From positions 1-8,865 of the forward strand of contig CAZGCW010000165.1 in assembly GCA_964524295.1 (NCBI GenBank): DNA of 8,865 nt, given 5' to 3'. Positions 1-6,770 of the stretch are shown in pieces. Position numbers and translations under genes: made by a program. The notes beneath the pieces were generated by a model, which was not told where the DNA came from, did no database searches, and saw only the letters and a program-made list of their open reading frames with translations. The DNA is from UBA9926 sp964524295. Lineage in GTDB: Bacteria > Pseudomonadota > Gammaproteobacteria > Pseudomonadales > Azotimanducaceae. How positions within the stretch are numbered: the stretch's first letter is position 1; every line of letters begins with the position of its first letter.

Positions 1-768
1 CGTTGGCATCGCTGGTTTAACTTAAGCGGGGATTCAGTTGCGACGGGTCGGGCTGTCACTGGCGCCGCAAATCTCGGCTTCCTATTTCTTATTCTAAGTG
101 GTCTATACCTGTGGTTACCCAAAATTATAAACTGGCGGGCGCTTCGGACAAGATTGCTTTTTAATACCAATGCTATGAAGGTAAGCCGGGCAAGGGACTA
201 TAACTGGCATCATGTATTGGGTATCTGGTCAGCCGTTCCGCTCATAATAATAATCGCTACAGCGACCGTGTTTCATTATACCTGGGCAAGTGATCTCCTT
301 GCATGGGCGGCTGGCAAACCCGATACAAGTGTAAGTGATCATCAACAGAAGAAACCGCTCATCACCTCCTATAGCAAACATAAATCATTAGACGAATTGT
401 TTTTGCGAGCACAACAACAATTGCCACTATGGAATCGCATTCAAATCAGTCTGCCTTCAGAGGTCGGCGCACCCGTGCGCTTCATCATCGATCAGGGCAA
501 TAGCAGGCAACCACAAAAACGTCATCAACTTATGCTGCATGCCTCCAGCGGTGAAGTAACGAGTTGGATACCCTTCTCGAGTAAACCCAGAGTGAGTCGT
601 TGGCGGTCGTACTCTCGGTATTTACACACAGGGGAAGTGTATGGCTGGTTGGGTCAAACGATCGCCGCAATGGTATCTCTAACCAGTGTGATCATGGTGT
701 GGACTGGTCTTGCATTGGCTTATCGACGCTTGATACGACCGGTAGTGCAAACCAAGCCTGAACTGTAA
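1..768 (+). CDS. PepSY-associated transmembrane protein (PiuB-like), 3' part only
   Basis: The reading frame is open from the first base to a TAA at 766-768, so 255 C-terminal residues are present and the N-terminus lies outside the window. A TTG at 154 could be taken as a start, but the protein clearly continues upstream (WHRWFN at residues 2-7, then a hydrophobic segment at about 22-40). Further membrane segments lie at about 72-93 and 217-238, with a soluble loop between them. The conserved HTGEVYGW near residue 208, followed by the last membrane helix, is the signature of the PepSY_TM family. Members sit in the inner membrane and are often iron-regulated and next to TonB-dependent siderophore receptors; some act as ferric-siderophore reductases. 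No receptor is visible here. Family assignment is solid, the substrate is unknown. Confidence 0.85.
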   Translation, partial: RWHRWFNLSGDSVATGRAVTGAANLGFLFLILSGLYLWLPKIINWRALRTRLLFNTNAMKVSRARDYNWHHVLGIWSAVPLIIIIATATVFHYTWASDLLAWAAGKPDTSVSDHQQKKPLITSYSKHKSLDELFLRAQQQLPLWNRIQISLPSEVGAPVRFIIDQGNSRQPQKRHQLMLHASSGEVTSWIPFSSKPRVSRWRSYSRYLHTGEVYGWLGQTIAAMVSLTSVIMVWTGLALAYRRLIRPVVQTKPEL

Positions 769-804
769 ATTGTTTAACGGGTGTATCGTGTGCCTCTGAA
801 CTGA

Positions 805-1286
805 TCAATCTGCCAATAAATCCATCAAAACCAGTTCTGAAGTGCTTGCCGATAAGTTATCCGCCTCAATCAACGATAGCACTTTCAGCAACAGTTCAAG
901 CCCCGTTTTGCTGAATACCTGCACCGTGACCGTAAAGCGCGCTTGCTCCACCGTCTGCACCCAACTCTGCAATGTTCCAGGTGGTATTCATCCTTCCACG
1001 GGCCGACTTTGCGAACAGCGTAATCATTGCCCCATCCAGAGGTTTCAGTATTTTATCTTTTCACGAGCCAGACCCAGATAGACACGGCAAGAAGCCAGCC
1101 TATAAACCGTACTGCCACCCAGGTAAAAAAGAGGCGGTCTGCAACTGAAAGGAGATTTGCAGAGATCATTCCACCAGTCGATGATTCAGCGACGGAGACG
1201 TTCTGTTCGCGCTCGCCCAAGTCGAGCAGAGCATCGCTTAATGGCCTGGTCGTGGCTACCCGCAGCACGACAGCAGCAACCACCAT
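805..1286 (-). pseudogene. Decayed CinA C-terminal/PncC-like gene (nicotinamide-nucleotide amidase family)
   Basis: Pieces of one CinA-C-type domain read in order on the minus strand but in different frames. From 1286 one frame gives DALLDLGER, then SVAESSTGG (the family's AESxTGG signature) and ISANLLSV. From 1125 a second frame gives YLGGSTVYR, matching the family's GGxVVY segment, and ends at TGA 1045-1047. From 1042 a third frame carries NTTWNIAELGADGG and YGHGAG, resembling the TWGIAExGAxGPxGxxYGHAAG region, and stops at 896-898. From 915 a fourth frame gives FSKTGLELLLKVL, like the family's final helix, and ends at TGA 805-807. At least three frameshifts are needed, and about 30 residues appear lost between the last two pieces. 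The catalytic domain cannot be made intact. Family members deamidate nicotinamide mononucleotide. The gene lies downstream of the GST-like gene on the same strand. The true original start is unclear. Confidence 0.7.
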
Positions 1287-1372
1287 GCCTGAGATGATGA
1301 CAAGGAGAGAATGGGCTACCCGATTCGCCTCTTCTGACCCTCTGACTTGGGCCTACCAGATCGCTGGGTGGA

Positions 1373-2182
1373 TCACAACGGCTTGCCGCCCAGTACCGCA
1401 GGGGTCTCGCAGTGGGTCATCAAAATGAACCGCTGATGTTCCTCGATCCGCTTCGTGAGGGCCCCGGCAATCTGTGGTACCCGGGAATTCGCTTCGAAGA
1501 ACTTCAACATACCTTGGTTCTGCTGGGTTAGCGGCATGATCTCAGGCGGGGGTGGAAGCACACTCATACTGAGCGTGGCCCAGTAGATGTCAGCGGCGGT
1601 GAGCCCCTCGCCAACGAGATAACTCGATCCGCGCTGCGCCTGAGCATCGAGTTGCCGACCAAGCAAAGTGATAACCTCGGCGATCTTATCCGGTGCCGCG
1701 GCACTCGCCTCTGCACTGAATCCGTACTTTTGCCCTAACGGGCTGTCGACCATAATTCTCATGTTCCAGACAAGACCGTCCTCCGCTAGGACAATAGCGC
1801 ACAGGCCGAAGAGCTCAGCACGACGTTCGAAGCTATCGGGAATCAGATTCGGGGTACCCGGAGCACCAATTCGTTCCACCAAGGCGAGCTGCTCTATCCA
1901 GACATTCCGCGGCCGCTCCTCGTTGTGAAACATTGTTGGTAAGCTGGTTTGAGCCGTGAGTTCGAAGAGCTTTGCCTGCCGATCCTCTCCTGTGGCTTCG
2001 TCCACACCCATTCGTGGATGCAGCACCCTGATCAGCGGCACCCCTTTCACAAAACAGATATTCTTGAGGGCCTCGGAAAACATCGCAGGAATTCCGGGTA
2101 CAAAAGTGACCCGGGTTCCGGTCTTCATCGCTGCCGCTTCATCTAGCGTGATGAACTCAGGCGAGCGGGTATTTATCGACAT
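1373..2182 (-). CDS. Glutathione S-transferase-like protein
   Basis: The 269-residue product has a two-domain GST layout. Residues about 23-52 resemble the first beta-alpha-beta unit of the thioredoxin-like domain (VPGIPAMFSEALKN). Residues about 78-104 contain TSLPTMFHNEERPR and the helix that follows, resembling the region where the cis-proline and glutathione-contacting loop sit. The C-terminal helical domain carries SYLVGEGLTAADIYWA at 187-202, the typical N-capping/hydrophobic-staple motif of GST C-terminal domains. No obvious catalytic Ser/Tyr/Cys at the usual N-terminal position can be assigned with certainty. An AAGGAG ribosome site at 2189-2194 lies 6 nt before the ATG and supports this start. 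The gene begins 23 bp after the stop of the six-cysteine gene upstream, so the two are probably co-transcribed. It may detoxify an electrophile or act on a disulfide substrate; the substrate is unknown. Confidence 0.8.
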   Translation of the reverse strand: MSINTRSPEFITLDEAAAMKTGTRVTFVPGIPAMFSEALKNICFVKGVPLIRVLHPRMGVDEATGEDRQAKLFELTAQTSLPTMFHNEERPRNVWIEQLALVERIGAPGTPNLIPDSFERRAELFGLCAIVLAEDGLVWNMRIMVDSPLGQKYGFSAEASAAAPDKIAEVITLLGRQLDAQAQRGSSYLVGEGLTAADIYWATLSMSVLPPPPEIMPLTQQNQGMLKFFEANSRVPQIAGALTKRIEEHQRFILMTHCETPAVLGGKPL

Positions 2183-2205
2183 GGTGCGCTCCTTTTCTCG
2201 CTTCC

Positions 2206-2823
2206 TTAGCTTTCGTTCGGGTAATGGCAGATTCTCTGAGTACGGGTTTCGCTACCATCTATGAATGTGAAGATCATCTCTTCGCGGCGCATTTCCCGGA
2301 ATACCGTATCGAAGAGGTCGAATAATCTAAAGACCATGACGCCTTCGTCGTCGAAGTGAATTGCGGTGTTAAAGTTGTTGCATACAACGCCGACATCTCT
2401 GGCACCGTTCTTCAACGTGCCATCGACGCGAAAGTCATGGATGATTCCAAAGGCCGTTACCACAACCCGATTCCCACATTGCTCGATCCGTTCCAGGTGA
2501 CCGACCCGACCTGAAATCCCTTGCCAGAGCCCTCTCATGTCAACGACACCTTCTGCAAGGGGTTCAGTGCAGGCCGACAAAATCGGCATCGGTAAGCTTG
2601 TGTAACTACACCCAGGGGTAAACGCCTTGGGGATGTCATCGGCAGATTTTCCTGAACCATCGAGCTCGGGCAATTCACAATAGTTCACTGACCTGCCGTC
2701 TTTCAGAAATATCGCCGGATCGGTTGTATCGGATGGTCTTGGCAGCGCAAAAGCATAGACTAGGAGACCGCCAACCAGGACGGTAACGAAGCCGAGCAGC
2801 CATTTCATAATCTGTAAAATCAT
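2206..2823 (-). CDS. Membrane-anchored six-cysteine protein of unknown function, copy 1
   Basis: I do not recognise a named family. The 205-residue product has one N-terminal hydrophobic segment (about residues 7-27) followed by a polar domain, consistent with an inner-membrane anchor and a periplasmic domain. The centre is rich in distinctive motifs: NYCELP, LDGSG, DIPKAFTPGC, CTEPL, RGLWQ, ERIEQCG, RVVVTA and IIHD. The six cysteines at 49, 72, 85, 116, 148 and 199 all have counterparts in the divergent gene at 3033-3686, so the two are paralogues. No signal-peptidase II lipobox is seen. The start could be the ATG at 2823 or an internal one at 2808 (MKWLL); neither has a good ribosome site. 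The gene is followed at 23 bp by the GST-like gene, and the pair looks like an operon. The function is unknown, and the conserved cysteines suggest disulfides. Confidence 0.8.
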   Translation of the reverse strand: MILQIMKWLLGFVTVLVGGLLVYAFALPRPSDTTDPAIFLKDGRSVNYCELPELDGSGKSADDIPKAFTPGCSYTSLPMPILSACTEPLAEGVVDMRGLWQGISGRVGHLERIEQCGNRVVVTAFGIIHDFRVDGTLKNGARDVGVVCNNFNTAIHFDDEGVMVFRLFDLFDTVFREMRREEMIFTFIDGSETRTQRICHYPNES

Positions 2824-2914
2824 TTTCTGTACAACTCGCTCATTACCGATCAGCGTGCGTGGTTTTCCTGACGGACGGGAACAGCCCGCTCATTACTATT
2901 GCACTATCATTGCC

Positions 2915-2942
2915 ATAATATGACGGTGGAGAGCAAAATCAA
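2915..2942 (-). promoter_or_regulatory. Candidate sigma70 promoter for the six-cysteine/GST operon
   Basis: Read on the minus strand, TTGATT (2942-2937) is followed after 16 bp by TATTAT (2920-2915), matching four and five of six consensus positions. Transcription would begin near 2908, giving a leader of about 85 nt before the ATG at 2823. The two CGCTCATTAC repeats would then fall inside that leader. This is a match by eye only. Confidence 0.3.
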
Positions 2943-2976
2943 GGTCAACTATCATACTAGAGGCCAACCATCATCA
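2941..2976 (+). repeat. Tandem imperfect direct repeat (AAGGTCAACTATCAT / GAGGCCAACCATCAT)
   Basis: Two similar 17-mers start at 2941 and 2960, 19 bp apart, sharing RAGGYCAACYATCAT. The core ACTATCAT also appears at 2903-2910. The repeat lies upstream of the plus-strand paralogue, in the region expected for its promoter, and could be a regulator site. It is short enough that chance cannot be excluded. Confidence 0.3.
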
Positions 2977-3032
2977 GTGTACCGCGCTCAGCATGAGCGA
3001 TTGACACCAGGCCAGACCAAGGGAATTAATTC

Positions 3033-3686
3033 ATGCGCAAGCTCCTCTCAGCAACGATCATTCTACTCTCCCTGCCGGCAATGCTGTTTTTGCTGGCTTG
3101 GCTCTATCCCAGACCGGTCGATACCACGCCATCCTGGGTCTTTGATGGCGACGGCACAAAAATCAATTACTGCGCCTTGCCAGTGCTTGATGGCTCGGGA
3201 TTGATAGCAAAAGATATCCCCCAGGCGTTTACCCCGGGTTGCGGCTACACGGTATTTCCTCAACCTATTTTAAAGGGTTGCACCGAACCGCTGCCAGAAG
3301 GCGCGCAGGACATTCGGGGTTTATGGCAGAGCATTGATCCGCGCATGCCGGATCACGTAGAGCGTGTTGAGCAGTGTGGTGATCGTGTCGTTGTCACTGC
3401 CCATGGTCTCATCCATGATCATTCGTCGGACAGGTTGTCAAACGATGTTGCACCCAGACAGATAGGCCCATTCCTGTTTTGTCTACGTACGTCCCAGGCG
3501 ACCGCAACCTGGCAGGACAAGCAGCTGCACCAGAAGCTATTTGATGGCCCAACGGTCGTCAAACGCTACATCGAAAATGGCGTGTACAAGTGGACGTATC
3601 CTGGCAACGGCACGATAGAAATGAAACGTATCTGCACACTGCCGGAGCACGCAAAAACATCGCCCGACCGTAGTCACGCACTCTAG
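3033..3686 (+). CDS. Membrane-anchored six-cysteine protein of unknown function, copy 2
   Basis: This 217-residue protein is a paralogue of the gene at 2206-2823, which points the other way. Residues about 4-24 form a hydrophobic anchor or uncleaved signal. The conserved block runs from NYCALP through LDGSG, DIPQAFTPGC, CTEPL, RGLWQ, VEQCG and VVVTA to LIHD. By my hand alignment about 57 of 84 positions in that block match copy 1. All six cysteines (47, 70, 83, 115, 150, 201) align with those of copy 1, and neither protein has any others. Beyond residue 130 the two diverge strongly apart from the last two cysteines. An in-frame TAA at 3027-3029 makes the ATG at 3033 the first possible start; a purine-rich AAGGGA at 3019-3024 can serve as the ribosome site. 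The function is unknown. Confidence 0.82.
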   Translation: MRKLLSATIILLSLPAMLFLLAWLYPRPVDTTPSWVFDGDGTKINYCALPVLDGSGLIAKDIPQAFTPGCGYTVFPQPILKGCTEPLPEGAQDIRGLWQSIDPRMPDHVERVEQCGDRVVVTAHGLIHDHSSDRLSNDVAPRQIGPFLFCLRTSQATATWQDKQLHQKLFDGPTVVKRYIENGVYKWTYPGNGTIEMKRICTLPEHAKTSPDRSHAL

Positions 3687-3726
3687 AAGCCTATCGCTGC
3701 TGACCCGCTGGCAATAACAGGCAAAA

Positions 3727-3746
3727 GCTATAGAACATGCCATAGC
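3727..3746. promoter_or_regulatory. Imperfect 20-bp inverted repeat upstream of sqr
   Basis: GCTAT (3727-3731) and ATAGC (3742-3746) form 5-bp arms around a 10-bp centre. It lies about 100 bp before the sqr start and 41 bp after the preceding gene. Sulfide-oxidation genes are often under sulfide-responsive repressors of the BigR/SqrR type, which bind inverted repeats, but no such regulator is present here. A weak hairpin is an equally good reading. Confidence 0.2.
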
Positions 3747-3848
3747 GATGGGGTACGATTTAAACTTGGTTACAGACAACATGGCCACTAACCCAAACAC
3801 ACTCAGGTCATCAGTTCTTTCATCCATTTAAAACCGGAAAGCAATCAC

Positions 3849-5069
3849 ATGAGCCAAAATATCGTGATAATAGGCGGCGGCGCTGGAGGTATCGCAACGG
3901 CAGCAAGCCTGCAAAAAAGAGACAGGACGCTAAACATCCGTATTATTGAGCCCCAAAGCGAGCATTACTATCAACCCGGTTGGACCATGGTGGGCGGCGG
4001 TATATTTAAGAACAGCGACACCGTCCGCCCAACAGTCTCATTAATACCTAACAACGTCACATGGATACAAGCGGCAGTAATGTCTTTCCAACCTGATCAG
4101 AACCAAGTCATGCTGGAAAGTGGCGAGGTTATCGATTATGACTTGTTGGTTGTTAGCCCTGGTTTGCAACTGGATTGGAATAAAATAGACGGTCTAGAGG
4201 AAACACTCGGTCAAAATGGGGTTACTTCCAACTATCGTTATGACCTGGCCCCCTACACCTGGGAACTGGTTCAACAATTAAAGTCTGGTACTGCCCTTTT
4301 CACCCAACCACCCATGCCGATCAAATGTGCTGGCGCACCACAAAAGGCAATGTATCTATCGGCTAGTCACTGGACACAACAACGCGTCATCAACAACATA
4401 GACATCGCATTTTACAATGCCGGCCCTGTATTGTTCGGTGTTGCCGATTATATTCCATCACTGATGACCTATGTCAAAAAATACAACGCTGATCTGCAAT
4501 TTAGTCACAATCTGATAGCCGTAGAAGGCGACAAACAAATCGCCCTATTCAAGGGCGTTGACGCCGATGGCAATGAAACGACCATAGAACGCCAATTTGA
4601 TATGCTCCACGTCTGCCCACCGCAATCGTCACCTGATTTTATAAAATCCAGTCCACTAGCGAATGAAGGTGGCTGGCTCGATGTTAACCAAAACTCATTG
4701 CAACACACCAGGTACGCAAATATTTTCGGTTTAGGTGATTGCGTCTCAACACCGAATGCCAAAACCGCTGGGGCGGTAAGGCAGCAAGCACCCCTTGTGG
4801 CAGAGAATATTATCCGCCAACTCAGCGCCCGACCTGTACTAAACAGCTACTCCGGCTATGGTTCATGCCCCTTAACAGTAGAACATGGAAAAATAGTTTT
4901 AGCTGAATTTAGTTACGGCGGCAAAGTCACACCCACCTTTCCAACTTGGCTGCTCAATGGTTTAATACCGACCCGCTTAGCTTGGTTCTTAAAAACGACA
5001 GTTTTGCCTTATGTGTATTTTGATCACATGCTAAAAGGCAAAGAGTTTCTAGCCAAGCCGAAACCCTAG
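3849..5069 (+). CDS. sqr: Sulfide:quinone oxidoreductase, type II (mitochondrial-like)
   Basis: This FAD enzyme oxidises sulfide at the inner membrane, passing electrons to the quinone pool and sulfane sulfur to an acceptor such as glutathione. The 406-residue product starts with the dinucleotide-binding fold GGGAGG at 9-14. It carries the two redox cysteines in the contexts PIKCAGAPQKAMYL (Cys160) and GYGSCPLTVEHGK (Cys340). It also has MLHVCPPQ at 252-259 and the second FAD motif FGLGDC at 293-298, followed by KTAGAV. These contexts match human SQOR and bacterial type II enzymes closely. The third cysteine used by type I enzymes is absent, as expected. The C-terminal segment (about 366-395) is hydrophobic/amphipathic and suits membrane docking. 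GGAAAG at 3836-3841 is a plausible ribosome site. No persulfide dioxygenase, rhodanese or regulator gene adjoins it, so it appears to be a single-gene unit. Confidence 0.93.
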   Translation: MSQNIVIIGGGAGGIATAASLQKRDRTLNIRIIEPQSEHYYQPGWTMVGGGIFKNSDTVRPTVSLIPNNVTWIQAAVMSFQPDQNQVMLESGEVIDYDLLVVSPGLQLDWNKIDGLEETLGQNGVTSNYRYDLAPYTWELVQQLKSGTALFTQPPMPIKCAGAPQKAMYLSASHWTQQRVINNIDIAFYNAGPVLFGVADYIPSLMTYVKKYNADLQFSHNLIAVEGDKQIALFKGVDADGNETTIERQFDMLHVCPPQSSPDFIKSSPLANEGGWLDVNQNSLQHTRYANIFGLGDCVSTPNAKTAGAVRQQAPLVAENIIRQLSARPVLNSYSGYGSCPLTVEHGKIVLAEFSYGGKVTPTFPTWLLNGLIPTRLAWFLKTTVLPYVYFDHMLKGKEFLAKPKP

Positions 5070-5184
5070 TGCCAGAATATCTGGGTAAGCTGTCTGTATG
5101 GTTTCACTCCGGTGTGCCGGGCTTTGCCCACCGCTTGCGATAGAATGCATCAGACACGGTCCTTATACATTGACCCTTCACCAC

Positions 5185-6555
5185 TCACTGATCGAGCTCG
5201 TTGACGGACTCGCCCGCGCGCTGAATCCATCGATCGCGTCTCGCTAGCAGCGGCTGAATTGCTGCTGAGACCTCCGCGACAATCTCTTCCAGATTGGCAC
5301 TCTGTAGCTGACCTTCTTTCACCAACACCTTCCCATCCACCATCGTCATGGAAACATCACCGCCTTGAACTGCATGAACCAGATTGTGATGCAGGTTCAA
5401 GTAATCACCTGTTTGAATCAGCGGTGTCATTCGTGGTGTGTTTGTGCGGACGGCAATCATGTCAGCCTTTTTCCCAGGTTCAAGTGACCCAACTTGATGG
5501 TCCAGGCCCAGCGCCCGTGCACCGTCAATGGTCGCCATACGACAGACTGCCCAGGCATCCAGCGCAGCTGCATCTTCTGCTTTAAGCTTCGCGAGCAATG
5601 ACGCACATTTCATTTCCTCGAACAGATCGAGATTGTTGTTTTCCTTCTCCCCATCGGTTCCAAGCCCAATGGCAATGTCCATTGCTAGCATGTCCGTAAC
5701 CCTGGCTGCACCGGAAGCCAGCTTCATGTTGCTAATGGGATTGTGGGCAACCCCGATGTTTCGATTCTTTAGTATTTCGATCTCTCGATCATCCAACCAG
5801 ACACAGTGGGCAAGTAAGGTTTTGGGTGCATCGAGCAGTCCTTTTCGCTCAAGAACTTCAATGGGTCTTGCTGAAAAGCGTTCTAGCGTCTTCTCAACAT
5901 CAAAGCGACTTTCATTACTGTGGGTATGAAAACCGACCTGGTAATCGCGACACAGATCACCAATGCGATCAAGTGCAGCCGGTTTTGCATAAAATAAGTG
6001 TTCGAGGCCAACCCAGACTTTAATGCGCCCCTCTGCTTCATTGTGCTGCTGATTGATTAACTTTTCGTTGGTATCCAGCGTTTCAAAGTAATCATGATCT
6101 GGGTGCTCGGCGACATAAGGTACCAGGTTTGAACGAATACCAAGCTCTTTAGCCGCAGCCGCACTTCCATCCATATAGCGCCACATGTCAACAATCGTAG
6201 TCGTGCCTGACAGAAGGGCTTCGGCGTAACAAAGGCGGGATGCCAGCGCTGCTTCCTCGGGCAACAACACTCGGTGCATTGGATCGATGTATTTCTGTAG
6301 CCAGTCCCATACAGGTAGGCCTTCTGCCGTTCCACGCAACAATCCACTGTGACAATGGGTGTTGATCAACCCGGGCATCAGCAGAACATTCTCCAGTCGA
6401 ACAACTTCCGCAAGCGGATTTCGGCCTACCAAGGCATCGCGCGGCCCAATATCCGCGATCAAATCCTGCTCTACCAGAACAGCACCCTCGTTAATGACGT
6501 CATTGTCAGCATTCATGGTCATCAAAGAATCTGCGAGATAGAGTGTCTTATTCAT
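5185..6555 (-). CDS. Metal-dependent amidohydrolase, Atz/Trz and MTA/SAH-deaminase-like
   Basis: The 456-residue protein is a full-length amidohydrolase-superfamily enzyme of the Atz/Trz group, typically cytoplasmic hydrolases or deaminases of heterocycles. Metal ligands can be placed: His67 and His69 in GLINTHCHSG, His212 in HTHSNES with the catalytic acid Glu215 (HxxE), and Asp301 in GTDG. His250 in LLAHCVW probably orients water. AHNPISNMKLASG at 270-282 and the GTDG segment resemble 5'-methylthioadenosine/S-adenosylhomocysteine deaminases. The GTDG is followed by an unusual EKENNN run instead of the small, Ser/Ala-rich residues common in MtaD. The C-terminal VGSLEPGKKADMIAV (about 355-369) is the standard beta-sandwich return. 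The start ATG has no strong ribosome site. Substrates of this group cannot be read from sequence; guanine-like bases, adenosine derivatives or triazine-like compounds are all possible. It converges on sqr with a 115-bp gap. Confidence 0.88.
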   Translation of the reverse strand: MNKTLYLADSLMTMNADNDVINEGAVLVEQDLIADIGPRDALVGRNPLAEVVRLENVLLMPGLINTHCHSGLLRGTAEGLPVWDWLQKYIDPMHRVLLPEEAALASRLCYAEALLSGTTTIVDMWRYMDGSAAAAKELGIRSNLVPYVAEHPDHDYFETLDTNEKLINQQHNEAEGRIKVWVGLEHLFYAKPAALDRIGDLCRDYQVGFHTHSNESRFDVEKTLERFSARPIEVLERKGLLDAPKTLLAHCVWLDDREIEILKNRNIGVAHNPISNMKLASGAARVTDMLAMDIAIGLGTDGEKENNNLDLFEEMKCASLLAKLKAEDAAALDAWAVCRMATIDGARALGLDHQVGSLEPGKKADMIAVRTNTPRMTPLIQTGDYLNLHHNLVHAVQGGDVSMTMVDGKVLVKEGQLQSANLEEIVAEVSAAIQPLLARRDRWIQRAGESVNELDQ

Positions 6556-6735
6556 ATAGGCTGACTAAAGAACGCCGCGAGGCTTGGGAAAGTGCTCAAA
6601 ACCCGCACACAAGATCCCATCCCATCGGGGGTCCTTGGCTCTGGTCTTCGCGATTAGGTCAGTGGGTTGGAACACATCAACAACCTAGTAGTATCGTTAA
6701 CGGTAAATAGTGCGTTTGAGATGTTAACTCGAATG

Positions 6736-6749
6736 CGCATACGTATGCG
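6736..6749. promoter_or_regulatory. Perfect 14-bp palindrome CGCATACGTATGCG
   Basis: The two 7-bp halves CGCATAC and GTATGCG are exact reverse complements with no spacer. It lies about 180 bp upstream of the amidohydrolase ATG and 8 bp from the second palindrome. Spacer-free symmetrical sites like this suit a dimeric repressor. The regulator is not identifiable. Confidence 0.35.
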
Positions 6750-6757
6750 AATCAGCA

Positions 6758-6770
6758 GGAAAAGTTTTCC
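6758..6770. promoter_or_regulatory. 13-bp palindrome GGAAAAGTTTTCC, candidate operator
   Basis: Arms GGAAAA and TTTTCC flank a single central base. The same 13-mer with one change (GGAAAGGTTTTCC) occurs at 7786-7798 in front of the CoA-transferase. The shared site suggests one repressor for both transcription units, most simply the TetR-type protein encoded between them. It is about 200 bp from the amidohydrolase ATG, rather far, which weakens the idea unless the leader is long. Confidence 0.4.

Larger units (their letters stand above)
2837..2999. repeat. CGCTCA half-site cluster in the divergent intergenic region
   Basis: The 10-mer CGCTCATTAC occurs exactly at 2837-2846 and again at 2887-2896, 50 bp apart (about five helical turns). 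Its core returns as an inverted repeat, CGCTCA-gca-TGAGCG, at 2985-2999. That makes four copies of the core in about 165 bp, located between the starts of the two six-cysteine paralogues. The arrangement fits binding sites for one regulator acting on both genes. No regulator gene is adjacent, so this is inference. Confidence 0.4.

Noticed and set aside
842..1428. Two plus-strand open frames (842-1081 and 1027-1428)
   Set aside because: They lie antisense to the decayed CinA-like gene, whose motifs are recognisable on the minus strand; the plus-strand translations have no family features or ribosome sites.
3001..3030. Perfect TTGACA at 3001-3006 with ATTAAT at 3025-3030 as a promoter
   Set aside because: Transcription would start at or after the ATG at 3033, so it cannot serve that start; probably chance or only relevant if a downstream start is used.
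3781..3832. Tiny ORF from ATG 3781 just before sqr as a leader peptide
   Set aside because: No ribosome site and no regulatory codon run or attenuator hairpin is visible.
5113..5136. Hairpin-like ccggtgtgccgg / gggctttgccc between the convergent sqr and amidohydrolase genes as a terminator
   Set aside because: The stems are only four base pairs and no T-run follows on either strand.
5259..6564. Several plus-strand frames opposite the amidohydrolase
   Set aside because: They are antisense shadows of a full-length enzyme whose active-site motifs are all present.
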